From contig NC_064830.1 in assembly GCF_024166365.1 (NCBI RefSeq), forward strand, positions 85,926,721 to 85,990,720: 64,000 nucleotides of DNA, given 5' to 3'. Every line of letters starts with the position of its first letter. The stretch's first letter is position 1. This DNA comes from Elephas maximus indicus (taxonomy: Eukaryota; Chordata; Mammalia; Proboscidea; Elephantidae). A program made the translations under genes and the position numbers. Below, piece by piece: positions 12,201 through 23,600 of this stretch. The notes under the pieces were generated by a model, which was not told the origin of the DNA, searched no databases, and worked only from the letters and a program-made list of their open reading frames with translations.

Positions 12201-12792
12201 ATACAAAACTATATATAAATATACAAAATACATATAAAAATATATAAAACTTAGACAATTTAACATCAAAAAGACAAATAACTCAATCATAAAATAGGCA
12301 AAGGACTTGAATAGACATTTCATCAAAGAGAATGCTCAAAGGCCACCAAACACGTGAAAAGATGCCCAAAATCTTTAGCTGTCAGACAGATGCAAATCAA
12401 AACCGCAAAGAGACAGCACTTCACTCCCACTAAGGAGCCCTGGTGGCACAGTGGTTAAACCTTTGGTTGCTAACCAAAAGTTCAGCAGTTCAAATCCTTG
12501 GAAACCCTACGGGGGAGTTCTACTCTCTCCTCTAGGGTCACTAGGAGTTGGAATTGACTTGACGGCAAGAGTTTTGTTTTGTTTCTTATGATGGTTAAGA
12601 TAAAAAAAAAAAAAAGCAGAAAATAACAAATGTTGGAAAACTGGAACCCTTATCCAACTGCAAAATGGTACAGCTGTTATGGAAAAGAGTATGGCAGTGC
12701 CTCTAGAAACTAAAAATAGAACTACCGTATGACCCAGCAATTCCACTCCTAGGTATATACCCAAAAGACCTGAAAGCAGAGACTCAAACAGG
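9297..12792 (+). pseudogene. L1 ORF2 remnant
   Basis: Open pieces carry recognisable L1 ORF2 segments: endonuclease (KRWKKVFHANNNQKRAGVGI at 9297, then FSRVDHMLGHKETPDKFKR), reverse transcriptase ([20 protein letters not shown] near 11037-11100, and [12 protein letters not shown] in place of FADDMIIYLENP near 11180, so the catalytic Asp pair is altered), and the C-terminal region near 11620-11850. Many stops and frameshifts make it non-coding. Confidence 0.8.
12437..12590 (+). mobile_element. AfroSINE
   Basis: It has the AfroSINE head GGAGCCCTGGTGGCACAGTG (RNA polymerase III A-box type TGGCACAGTGG), a degenerate B box AGTTCAAATCC, and the tail GAGTTGGAATTGACTTGACGG shared with the RTE LINE. 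It interrupts the old L1, so it is younger than that element. Confidence 0.88.
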
Positions 12793-14113
12793 TGTGGCAG
12801 GGAGACAGGGCCCCCTCTACTTTTATTGATGCTACTGGAGCACAGGATTCCTTTATCTTATTTAGAATACTGAGAGATAAGATTCTCCATACAATTCATA
12901 GAATTGTAAAAAGCGAACAAACATGATTTCTAAACACATGGGCTTTTAGCTGCAGATTTGCAGACACACTTTTTCCTTCCTTGTTGCATATCACTCTCCT
13001 TTCTGGGAGGAAACACACAGATCTTAGTATCACTTTCTTTAAAACAAGAGAAAAGAGTCAAAACAGTTAATCTCACATGCTTCACATGATAAGGAAAAAT
13101 CAGCTCAAGCCCGGTGTAGGAGTGTAGGGGGAGACATTGGTATCAGAGCTTAAGCAGAGGATTTTCCCAATGGATTCCTATAATGATTTTCTTGAAGCAG
13201 GAGAGGCCCAGAGTAATAAAAAAATATCTACAGTGTGTTACATGGACCAACCCCATGAGTTACTGACATGATATGGAAGTGATGGTCCAATCAGATGACA
13301 AGGTCAATGAATTGTGGCCAAAAAATTATGGATGGTGATGGTCTTGCCGATGATGGCTGGAGAAGAGATGAGAAGGATAAAGGTATAGGATCCAAAGGCC
13401 AAGGTTTGAAAGTCAGTGACTAAGATAATGGTGGTACCATAAACAGAAAAAAAGAAAGGAGCAAAAGGAAAAGCAGACCTACATTGTGAGTAAGGCATTG
13501 CGTGGAACTAGTCTGCTTGAGCCCACAGGGAGATGGCTTCCTGACATGCAGATGGGAGAAGTTGGAGAAATCAGAGAGAGATGGCCACTTTGACCAAATT
13601 CCAATTTAACAGAAGTCCCAGCACACTGGGCAAGTAAGAACAGTAGTGACTCCAATTCCTTAATGGTGCATCTGGAAAATCAGTTTCTAAGACCACCATC
13701 ATGGTGGCCGACATGGGTAGACTGTAGTAATCTCTTGACATCTGTGGGAGCTTTATTTAGTCTCAGGTACCTTCAGGTCCACACTTAGCACTGCTTTTAT
13801 CCACCTCTACACTTCCATTAGCAACATTACAGTTAAATCCCTTCGTGAGAGTTACTGCACACAGGGCAAGTAGATGCAATGTGGCCATCTCACTCACTCA
13901 CCATCTACCACGTTGGCATTCTAACTTGTAATACCTGTGAGCTGCGTTCCAGTCTCAGCAAAATTTCACAATTTTTGCATTTCAGAGTCACTTTCAAATA
14001 GTCTAAAGTGTACACATTGAATGTATAAGTGACAACGGACTGGTGTTTAAAAAGATTTGCATATGAACTAATTTCTAAGCCTTCCTGTGAGTCTCATGCT
14101 ATCAGTTAATATC
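12793..14113. other. Intergenic; possible antisense LTR at start, otherwise unassigned
   Basis: The sequence begins TGTGGCAGGGAGACAGGG exactly where L1 homology stops, and carries CTTTTATTGATG (antisense AATAAAAG) nearby. This would fit a retroviral LTR on the minus strand, but I found no matching CA end or target-site duplication. The rest holds no gene signature. Confidence 0.35.
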
Positions 14114-14126
14114 TATAGGCTCTTCA

Positions 14127-14336
14127 AAGGAGCTTTGGTGGCACAGTGGTTAAGTCCTTGGATGCTAACTGAAAGATTTGCAGTTCAAACCCACCAACCA
14201 CACCATGGAAGAAAGATATGGCAGTTTGCTTTGTAAAGATTTACAGCCTTGGAAAGCCTATGGGCCAGTTCTACTCTGTCCTCTGTGGTCACTGTGAGTT
14301 GGAACTGACTTGATGGCAATGGGTTTTTGATGATTT
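14127..14336 (+). mobile_element. AfroSINE with 13-bp target-site duplication
   Basis: The copy carries A-box (TGGCACAGTGGTTAAG) and B-box (AGTTCAAACCC) regions and the RTE-like tail (GAGTTGGAACTGACTTGATGG). It is flanked by perfect direct repeats TATAGGCTCTTCA at 14114-14126 and 14337-14349. This is the longer subtype, with the extra segment GATATGGCAGTTTGCTT. Confidence 0.93.
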
Positions 14337-14349
14337 TATAGGCTCTTCA

Positions 14350-15766
14350 GATGTAAGTTCATTATATTTTATTACTTTGTGCTATTATTGTGGCTCCCAA
14401 GGGTTACATCTGGGAGAAGATACTGAATCATGGCTGTGAACATTGAACCTTTTGGTAAATAAATCAAAACTGACCAATCAAACAAACAAAAAATATCCTT
14501 AACCAAATAAATTTCAATTCAGGAAAAGAACAGATCTGAGATTGAGTTGCTGGTTCTTAAAGATTAATACAGAGCAGCATTTATATTGAATTTTAGATTA
14601 AGTGATTTTATTAAAGTCTCTAAAAAATAACCCTCTCTATCAGGTCAGACAAAAACTTTGCTTCAGAAATGCCAGGATAGGCTCCAGCGTATACTGCTTA
14701 TGTACAGTGTCTCTTTCTCCTCTCCCAGTTTTACTTCCTGGAGTAGAAGCTCTTCAGAGGCCTGGAGATGGGGTCATTGTGTGGTCCAGCTCTGGGGCCT
14801 CCATTCACATCCAAGACTGACCATATGGATCGTCACTGAAGTTAGAGGTGCAGAGATTTAGCGAGAAAAGCTGTTCTGTTATGTGAAAACCTCTTAAATA
14901 AAGCTTTCTTAGTGTCCAAGGTCAGGGTTCCTAGAAGCAGGGCCTGAGTGAGGAGTCTTGTGACAATGATTGCCTGAAGGAGGGCTGTCTGGAGAAGGGG
15001 GAGAAGGAAGCAGGATATGATGGGAGAAGAAAATTGAGCAGGGATGTGGTCTCAGGTGGAGACTAACTCCATCCTGATGTCTTAGGAAGCTCTGGTCCAC
15101 CTTTAGGATCAGCAGCTGTCCTTTTGTACTGCAGTCAGTCATTGACTACTGACTGCCCCCGTAATGAGGAGTAACCTCCCAGCCAAGGAAACTCCACTTT
15201 AGCAGCCAACACTCACAGAAACTGAAGGGTAAATGCGCCACCAGTGAAGGGGATCTGAGCAAGGAACCAACTGCATCCACTCTACTTGGGGAGAGGAAGG
15301 AAGATTAGAAAAGTGTGGAAGGCCCCTCTGAACAAATGGCCTATTAGCTGATACCAGAAGAATAAGAAAGAGTCATTGAAGTAAAGAAGCTGGGAAGAGA
15401 AGCAAAAGAAACGGTATCCTAGTCAAAGGAAACAGCACATCCAATGGCCCTGCAGTGGGGTAGAGAATGTTGGCCTCCTTTTTCTTTATTCAAGGTGGCC
15501 TGGCCTCCTGATTCTGGATTTGAGGGACGGAGGTACAAAACGCAATAGCAGGACAGACAGAGTCTTATTCTTTCAGGGTTCTTCAAAGAACCCAACAGAT
15601 TTGTGGAAGAACATACTGTGAGTATGATTGGGATATGAAGTTGCTAACATCATCCTTCAGGTACTCTACCCTCTTTGCAGAAGTATATGTATCTACTTTA
15701 GAGAGACAAGTGAAGGTTCTTATGCCTATAAACTTTCCAAATGCAGACCAAGGCCAAGCCCATGGT
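14350..15766. other. Intergenic, no gene seen
   Basis: I see no recognisable gene or young repeat. Short open frames here show no conserved motif. Confidence 0.5.
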
Positions 15767-15774
15767 CTAGAAGA

Positions 15775-18700
15775 GTTGTTGTTTCTGTTGGCTGCCGTTG
15801 AGTTGGTTCCAACTCATGGTGACCCTGTGTACAACAGAATGAAACACTGCCCAGTCCTGCGCCATCCTAAGAGTTGTTGCTATGCTTGAATCCATTGTTG
15901 CAGTGTGTCAGTCCACCTCATTGAGGGCCTTTCTCTTTTTCACTGACCCTCTACTTTACCAAGCATAATGTCCTTCTTCAGGAACTGCTTCCTCCTGATA
16001 ATATGTCTAAAGTTCATGAGATGTAGTCGCGCCATCCTTGCTTCTAAGGAGCATTCTGGTTGTACTTCCTCCAGGACAGATTTGTTCATTCTTTTGGCAG
16101 TCCATGATATATTCAATATTCTTTGCCAACACCACAGTTCAAAGGCGTCAATTCTTCTTTGGTCTTCCTTATTCATTGTCCAGCTTTCCCATGCATATCA
16201 GGAGATTGAAAATACCATGGCTTGAGTCAGTCACCTGAGTCGTCTAGGTGATATCCTTGCTTTTCAACAGTTTAAAGAGATCTTTTGCAGCTGATTTGCC
16301 CAATGCAATGTGTCTTTTGATTTCTCGACTGCCTCTTCCTTGGGTGTTGATTTTGGATCCAAGTAAAATAAAATCCTTGACAACCTCAGTCTCCTCTCCA
16401 TTTATCATGGTGTTGCTTATTGGCCAGTTGTGAGGATTTTTGTTTTCCTTACGTCAAGGTGTAATCCATACTGAAAGTGTGATTTTTTATTTTCATCAGT
16501 AAGTGCTTCAAGTCTCCTTCACTTTCAGCAAGCAAGGCTGTGTCATCGGCATAACGCAGTTTGTTAATGAGTCTTCCTCCAATCCTGATACCCTGTTCTT
16601 CTTCATGTAGTCCAGCTTCTCGGATTATTTGCTCAGCGTACAGACTGAATAGGTATGGTGAAAGGATACAACCCTGACACACACCTTTCCTGACTTTAAA
16701 CCATGCAGTATCCCCTTGTTCTGTTCAAACTACTGCCTTTTGATCCATGTTCAGATTCCTCAAGAGCACAATTAAGTGTTCTGGAATTCCCATTCTCTGC
16801 AATGTTATCCGTAGTTTGTTATGATCCACACAGTCGAATGCCTGAGCATAGTCAATAAAACACAGGTAAACATCCTTCTGGTATTCTTTGGTTTCAGCCA
16901 GGATCCATCTGACATCAGCAATGATATCCCTGGTTCCATGTCCCCTTCTAAATCTGGGCTGACTTTCTGGCAGTTCCGTGTTGATATACAACTGGAGCCA
17001 CTTTTGAATGATCTTCAGCAAAATTTTGCTGGCATGTGATATTAGTGATATTGTTTGATAATTTCCACATTCAGTTGGATCACCTTTCTTGGGAATAGGC
17101 ATAAATATGGATCTCTTCCAACTTGTTGGCTAGGTAGCTGTCTTCCACATTTCTTGGCATAGACAAGTGAGCACTTCCGGGGCTGCATCCATTTGTTGAA
17201 ACATCTCAATTGGTATTCTGTCAATTCTCGGAGCCTTGTTTTTCGCCAATGCCTTCAGTGCAGCTTGGACTTCTTCCTTCAGTACCATTGGTTCCTGATC
17301 ATATGGTACCTCCCCAAACCGTTGAAAGTCAACCAATTCTTTTTGGTATAGTGACTCTGTGTATTCCTCCATCTTCTTTTGATGCTTCATGAGTTGTTTA
17401 ATATTTTCCCTGCAGAATCCTTCACTATTGCAACTTGAGGCTTGAATTTTTTCTTCAGTTCTTTCAGCTTGAGAAATGCTGAGTGTGTTCTTCTCTTTTG
17501 GCTTTCTATCTCCAGTCTCTGCACATGTCATCATAATACTTTATTTTGTTTTCTTGAGCCGCCCTTTGAAATCTTCTGTTCAGCTCTTTTACTTTATCAA
17601 TTTTTGCTTTTGCTTTAGCTACTCAACATTCAAGAGAGAATTTCAGAATCTTTCCTGATATCCATTTAGGTCTTTTCTTTCTCTCCTGTCTTTTTAATGA
17701 CCTCTTGCTTTCTTCATGTATGATGTCCTTGATGCCATTCCACAGCTCGTCTGGTCTTCAATCATTAGTGTTCAACGCATCAAATCTATTCTTAAGATGG
17801 TCTCTAAATTCAGGTGGGATATACTCAAGGTTGTACTTTGGCTCTCACAGACTTGTTCTAATTTTCTTCAGTTTCAATTTGAATTTGCGTATGAGTAATT
17901 GATGGTCTGATCCGAAGTCTGTCCCTGGCTTTGTTCTGACTGATGATATTGAGCTTTTCCATCATCTCTTTCCACAGATGTAGTCAGTATGATTCTTATG
18001 TATTTCATCTGGTGAGGTCTGTATGTATAGTTGCTGCTTATGTTGGTGAAAAAAAGGTGTTTGCAGTGAAGAAGTCATTGGTCTTGCAAAATTCAATCAT
18101 GTGATCTCTGGCATCGTTTCTATCACCAAGGCCATATTTTCCAATTACCAATCCTTCTTCTTTGTTTCCAGCTTTCACATTCCAATCACCAGTAATTATC
18201 CATGCATCCTGATTGCCACGTTTGATTAATTTCAGACTGAGAAGTTGGTAAAAATCTTCAATATCTTCATCTTGGCCTTAGTGGTTGGTATGTAAATTTG
18301 AATAATAGTCATATTTACTGGTCTTCCTTGTAGACATGTGAATCTTAATCCTATCACTGACAGCATTGCACTTCAACATAGATCTTGAAATGTTCTTTTT
18401 GATGATGAATGCACCATTCCTCTTCAAGTTGTCATTCCTGGCATAGTAGACCATATGACTGTCTGATTCAAAATGACCAATTCTGGTCCATTTCAGCTCA
18501 CTGATGCGTAGGATATTGATCTTTATGCATTCCATATCATTTCTGATGATTTCTAATTTTTCTAGATTCATACTGCATACATTCCACGTTCCAATTATTA
18601 ATGGATATTTGCAGCTATTTATTCTCATTTTGAGTCGTGCCACATCAGCAAATGAAGGTTCTGAAAGCTTGATTCCATCCACATCATTAAGGTCGACTCT

Positions 18701-18995
18701 ACTTGGAGGAAGCAGCTCTTCCCCAGTCTTTTGAGTGCCTTCCAACCTGAGGGGCTCATCTTCTGGCACTGTATCTGACAATGTTCCAATGCTGTTCATA
18801 AGGTTTTTACTGGCTAAATCTTTTCAGAAGTAGACTGCCAGGTCCTTCTTCCTAGTCTGTCTTAGTCTGGAAGCTCAGCTGAAACCTGTCTGGCATGGGT
18901 GACCCTGCTAGTATTTGAATACTGGTGACATAGCTCCCAGCATCATAACAACACACAAGCCCCCACAGTTCAACAAACTGACAGATGTGTGGGGG
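15775..18995 (-). mobile_element. Full-length RTE-clade LINE (BovB-related, afrotherian RTE)
   Basis: The element is 3.22 kb on the minus strand with both ends present: the 5' end begins CCCCCAC at 18995 and the 3' tail lies at 15775. Direct repeats CTAGAAGA (15767-15774 and 18996-19003) are the target-site duplication. Order from the 5' end: 5' UTR with terminal stem-loop, endonuclease, linker, reverse transcriptase with YADD, C-terminal domain. It is more diverged than the copy at 36204-39434. Confidence 0.92.
15935..18799 (-). pseudogene. RTE endonuclease/reverse transcriptase ORF, broken
   Basis: The single RTE protein carries an AP-type endonuclease and a reverse transcriptase that copies the element at a nicked target. 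Visible pieces: N-terminus MNSIGTLSDTVPEDEPLRLE at 18799; endonuclease start LIIGTWNVCSMN; RT segments IPKKGDPTECGNYQTISLIS, FIDYAQAFDCVDHNKL and LRYADDTALLAESEGDLKHL; C-terminal ELWCWQRILNISWTAKRMNK. Multiple frameshifts and stops separate them, so no functional product is expected. The exact 3' limit is approximate. Confidence 0.85.
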
Positions 18996-19003
18996 CTAGA
19001 AGA

Positions 19004-19999
19004 CTAAAGGGTCTTCTATTCTCAGTGGGGTAACATGGTCCTACCCTCCCAGTTATGACATCCTGTGTGTCATCCCCTACTGGCTTATGGCACCCAAAAT
19101 TCAATCAAGATAGACACATAAATAGATAAAAGGCCAGGGATTTAAAATTACCCATTATGGCATGTGAGTTATAAATATCAAAAGCAACACCTCCCCAGCA
19201 AATAATACACCTTACCTGTCCAGTGGCATGTAAGGCACTGGAGAGAACTAACCTTTGTCTTCTCAGTATCTAAGTTGAGGTTGTTTTCATGAACTGTTCT
19301 GAACTGAGCTGGAACTCAGCAAGATATGTGGCTGCAAGGGCAACTCATGAAGGAGAAGCGGCTCAATTTTGTTTCCAGATAAAAGGTGCTCAATAAATAT
19401 TTAGTGGATACTGACTAAATATCTTATTGAGACCTCACCTCTTACCAGCCACCATAAGGATTAGCTTTTAAAAAAAAGAACAAAGACAGAAAAAAAACAA
19501 AACAGGATAACAAAAAGAGGATAATAAATTAAGATGAGCTTAGAGCTAAAATTTTTTAAATGAGATAAGAAAATTCCAATTAAAGGTGGTGAAGTGAGAG
19601 CAGACATATACCAAGCTTTCTAAAAATGTTAGAAAAAACTGTGTTTTTAGAAGAATAAATCCATTATAATGTTAGAACATTAGAAGAACAGACAGCTGGA
19701 GAAGGACAATTTGAAGAAATCCTAGAAGACAGAAAACAGATGGAATCTGATTGATGAAGAAAACAGATCATGGAAAGCTGTAGCCCAAAATGCCTGAGGG
19801 AAGAGGGATTCTACACAAAAAGGAGGCCTATAAAAGCTCCAAGCTCGTAGTACACAAATATAAAGGAGAGAGATGAGATGTGGTAAAAGCCTCAAGGTAA
19901 TTAAAAAGTTAATTTTAGTCTGAGTTCTCTTACATGGTCTGTTTCTCTGACTTTATAGCCTTGCATTCACTATCCCCTTTGCTCATTAAATTCTGGCTG
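19004..19999. other. Intergenic, AT-rich, no gene seen
   Basis: No gene or clear repeat family is recognised. A-rich tracts near 19470-19510 may be remnants of old retroposon tails. Confidence 0.5.
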
Positions 20000-20397
20000 C
20001 CTTGGCCTTCTTTGTGGCCTTTTAACATGTGAAGTATGTTCCCTTCTCAAAGTCTTTGTGCTCCCTGTTTCCTGTGTCTAGAACAATCTATCTATAGGCC
20101 TTCACATGGTTATTCAAATCTTAGCTCAAACTTTACTTACTCAAAGAAATCTTCTGATCACCATATCTAAATTAGACACCAACCCTAACCAGTCACTCCC
20201 TGCCCTGTTTTCTGCCCTTCACAGCATACATCACTCTCTGAAATTGTCTTTTCTTTCTCTGTCTTTCCCTCCCTCCCTCCCTCGCTTCCTCTTTCCTTCC
20301 TTCCTTTCTTTCTTTATCATCATCTAAAGGCAAGGCCTTATCTATCTTGTTTATCATAGTACCCACAACACCAGGAACATTGATGCAATTTGGTGCT
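20000..20397 (-). mobile_element. Ancient L2-like remnant with polypyrimidine tract
   Basis: Antisense L2-like phrases are visible (AACTTTACTTACTCAAAGAAATCTTCTGATC, written here only as the region near 20128-20160; CAAGGCCTTATCTATCTTG near 20331). The (CCCT)n/(CTTT)n tract at 20264-20313 is a polypyrimidine run that expanded inside it. Confidence 0.45.
20264..20313. repeat. Polypyrimidine simple repeat
   Basis: CCCT units grade into CCTT and CTTT units over about 50 bp. The plus strand is almost purely pyrimidine. Confidence 0.85.
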
Positions 20398-20900
20398 TGT
20401 ATCAGTTAGCTTTTGCTGTGTAACAAACTTCTGCAAACCTTAGTGGCCGGAAACTACAACCCTTTATTTAGTTCGTGATTTGAGTCAGCTAGACAGGTTT
20501 TGTTATCTGGCCTGAGCTTCGCAGATCTCTGCTGGGCTCTTTCATGCACTCATGGTCAGCTTGGGGGCTGCCTGGTGGTGGGATAATCTAGGAAAGTCTT
20601 TTTCCTGTGTCTGTTGTCTAGCAGGCTCTTGGTTAGGGAAATAGAAAACTAGGCCACATGCCTCTCATTATCTTTAGAGGATGGGAGGGTTTTCTTTACA
20701 GCATGGGAGGGTTCCAAGAGCAGCAACCTAATGCAATTTTCAAGGATGTTTCAAGACATTCTATAGATATGTTGACCAAAGAAAGTCAGATGGCCAAGCC
20801 CAGATTCAAGGAGGTGGAGAAAACTACCCCACCTTTTACTAGGAAGAGATCCAAAGTCACAATGCAAAGGCCATGGACATGGATGGGCAGAATTTGTGGC
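20398..20900 (+). mobile_element. Ancient mammalian interspersed repeat, family not assigned
   Basis: The text (TTAGCTTTTGCTGTGTAACA, CTTAGTGGCCGGAAACTACA, TTTCATGCACTCATGGTCAGC, TTCCAAGAGCAGCA) matches a repeat widespread in mammals whose name I cannot fix by eye. A second, more diverged piece appears at 53400-53770. No coding potential is seen. Confidence 0.45.
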
Positions 20901-20916
20901 CATTTTTACACTCTAT

Positions 20917-21122
20917 CAAAAAAAAAAATTTCCATTGAGTCGATTCTGAGTCATGGTGACCCCAAGTGTGTCAGAGTAAAATTGTGCTTCTAGGTTTTAA
21001 ATGGCTGATTTTTCAGAAGTAGATTGCCAGGCTTTTCTTCTGAGGCACCTCTGGGTGGACTTGAACCAACCTTTCAGTTAGCAGTTGAGGGTGTTAAATG
21101 TTTAGACTACTCAGAGACTCCA
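20917..21122 (-). mobile_element. AfroSINE variant, antisense
   Basis: An antisense copy beginning with an A-rich tract and CATTGAGTCGATTCTGAGTC (the complement of the tail) and continuing through CTGATTTTTCAGAAGTAGATTG, the internal segment of the longer AfroSINE subtype. The 5' part near 21100 is degraded. No clear target-site duplication. Confidence 0.7.
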
Positions 21123-21499
21123 GATACTGTACTATACTACTCAATAAATATATGCTGAGTATATTTGACTAGAGGAACTGGACTTGAAATGATGTGGCCG
21201 GTTGGACCCCATTCTCCCTTTCTCTTTCCATGTATATACAGCAGATAGCAGAGGCTTTTTGCCTCCATACCTGGGAAACAGCTGTGTACTCTAAAATCTA
21301 AGCTGTGTACCCTAAAGGAAGTGATCCGCCTAAAGACAATTCTCCTTATTTGGGTGTCAGAGCATGAATGAGAACCAGAGCGGAATTTGAGGAAACTCTG
21401 GAAGCTACAACAGACACCTGGGGAAAAAAAAACAAAGACAAGGTAGCTTTGCTCAAGAAGGAATACATCAAAGTGATCCACTACTAAAGTCCTCTCTTT

Positions 21500-22095
21500 T
21501 TTGATTTGGTGTCTGCAGCTTACATACCCCTTAACCACAACTTGTGTGTATGTGATAAAAAATATATATTACACATTTGCCAACTCAACATTTTACATGT
21601 ACAATTCTTTGACACCAATTACTTTAATCATGTTGTGCTACTATCAATTGTATCCGTTACCAAATTTCCCATCACCATTAACTCATACTCAGTGCTTCCT
21701 AAACAATGACTCCCCCTCTGCCCCTCCCTCTCATCCCATGGAAACTACTAATAAACTTTGGTTTCTATACATTTATCTAGTCTAGATATTTCATGTAAGT
21801 GGGATCACATGTTATAGCATGGATCAGGACTTCATTTCTCTTTACGTCTGAGTAATATTTCGTTGTAATGATATACCACATTTTATTTATCCATTCACCT
21901 ACTGATGGCCACTTGGGCTGTCTCCATCTTTTGGCTATTGTGAATCATGCTGCAGTGAACACTGGTGCACATGTATCTGAGTCCCTGCTTTCAGGTCTTT
22001 TGGATCTATGCCTAAGAGTGGAATTGCAGGGTCATATGGTAGTTCTATGTTTAATTTTTTGAGGAACCACCAAACTGTCTTCTGCAGCATCAGCC
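21500..22095 (-). mobile_element. L1M-type fragment (ORF2 C-terminus), antisense
   Basis: The antisense translation near 22090-21935 reads the L1 ORF2 C-terminal region (ELPYDPAIPLLGIDPKDLKA-like). The plus-strand text ATTTATCCATTCACCTACTG is the complement of the usual L1 region encoding the ...EWINKLWY block. Diverged, no intact frame. Confidence 0.75.
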
Positions 22096-22539
22096 ACAAC
22101 TCTAAATGAAGTTTTTCAGTCATTAGATCCTACCTACTAACAGAGTCATCCCAGAGGAAAGTTTCTTGGTGAAACAAATCTACACAAATAAAATGCTTAT
22201 TAATTAAAATCTAGATCTTTATTCATAAACACAAACTAACAACCAAAGGCCAACAATACATGCGAGAAAAAGAAATCAAGTAAGTGAGAATTATTAGAAT
22301 TAACAAACAAAATTATTGTTTTTAGGAAATAAAGATAACCCCAGAAACAGAACAATTAAAAAAAACGTAATGAATGACTTCAGGGAGACTGACGAGGTAG
22401 TGCATAAGTAAGTAAAAATGCGCTGTTGCAGCAAATAATGGAGCAATCAGAGAACAAACAAGGCTTCTTGGTAACTAAAGATATAATCGTCACTAAAAAT
22501 AAAAAATCAATAGACAGTCTGAATAAGAGAGTAGCTTTG

Positions 22540-23600
22540 GCTAATGACCAAGTTGGTGACCTGTGATAAAACCAATGAAATCATGCGGACCTGAGCAAAC
22601 GGCAAATAATGGAAAGTACGAGAAAAATATTAAGTGGTATATGCATCTGTAATTTGTTTTTTCAGGATTCTAGAGGCAGAGAACAGAGGCAAGAAACGAG
22701 AGTAAAAATGCAGTGACATAATGGAAGATAACTTCCCTGAGTCAAAAGCATAAATATTCACATTGAAAAGACTTCCGAGAAGAAACAAGACAAAAAACAA
22801 AAACAAAACTATGTCTAGAGAAATTCAAGAATTGTAAGGAGAAAGAGGAAATATTAAAATCTTGCAGAGAGAGAGAGAGGAAAAAAAAAAAATGCTGTAC
22901 AGGCAGTCCCCGGGTTACAAATGTCTGACTTACCTACTACAACCTGTAGTTACAAACCAACCCCCATAAACCTATTATATGAAAAATTCAAGGTACATGC
23001 AATGGTTCATAATAAGAAGCAGGCACTACTTTGTGATGTGCATTGAAACATTATTTTTATTATGTATTATGTTAAAGATGTTCCAGCGTATCTAGGGGTG
23101 TTTCTTTAATGTTTTTTATACATAGAAAAGGTACATTATATACTAAGAAACATTTAACTGACTGATGTTAAATACGAACCAAATGTAACTGTTATAATTT
23201 ACGTAGAAATTTGACTTAAAAATAGACTTAGGAATGGAACTCAGGGACTGCCTATAATGACAGGGAGTCACACTGACATTAGACTTCTCGGTAACAACCC
23301 TGCATGCTAGAAGATGTTGGAAATGATGTCTTCAAATTTCTGAGGACAAATGATTTTGAACCTAGAATTCAATACTCAGTAAAGCTGTAAAAGAGCAATT
23401 GAAAGACATTTTTGGAAATTTAAGACTCAAAGTTTACCATTCAAGGACCTCATTAAAAAAATACTCAAAGAGATATTCCAGCAAAAACAAGCAAACAAAC
23501 AAAAAGGAATACAAGAAACTGGTACTTAATTGTCATCCAGAAGAAGTGAAGAAAGCTGAGAAGATTTTAAAAGAAGGAACACTTTCACCCTAGGATTTGG
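22540..23600 (+). mobile_element. Ancient L1/HAL1-type ORF1 region, interrupted
   Basis: Phrases such as ACATAATGGAAGATAACTTC, GACTTCTCGGTAACAACCC, TTGAACCTAGAATTCAATAC and ATATTCCAGCAAAAACAAGC follow the ORF1 C-terminal region of old L1 or HAL1 elements. It is split by the DNA transposon at 22900-23254. L1 and HAL1 cannot be separated by eye. Confidence 0.6.
22900..23254. mobile_element. Tigger-type (TcMariner) non-autonomous DNA transposon
   Basis: Terminal inverted repeats CAGGCAGTCCCCGGGTTAC (22900 onward) and, reverse complemented at the right end, TAGGCAGTCCCTGAGTTCC bound a 355-bp element. TA dinucleotides flank it at 22898-22899 and 23255-23256, the expected TcMariner target duplication. 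It has no transposase frame and interrupts L1/HAL1-like sequence. Confidence 0.82.

Larger units (their letters stand above)
7150..12792 (+). mobile_element. Old L1 (L1M-like), sense, degraded
   Basis: The first part (about 7150-8640) is GC-richer and repeats similar modules (AACCACC...AAACCAACAAGACAG), consistent with an old L1 5' UTR; this boundary is uncertain. ORF1-like sequence follows to about 9250 (GACTACATCAAGAAACCTAA, ...CTTTGAAGGCCAGAAGG). ORF2 remains run from 9297 to 12792. The ORF1/ORF2 junction and the first ~60 residues of the endonuclease are deleted. An AfroSINE lies inside at 12437-12590. The element stops abruptly at 12792 within ORF2, before any 3' UTR. Confidence 0.75.

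Noticed and set aside
14127..14160. tRNA-like sequence at AfroSINE heads
   Set aside because: Pol III A and B boxes are present, but they belong to SINEs with TSDs and a LINE tail. No complete tRNA cloverleaf or acceptor stem is seen.
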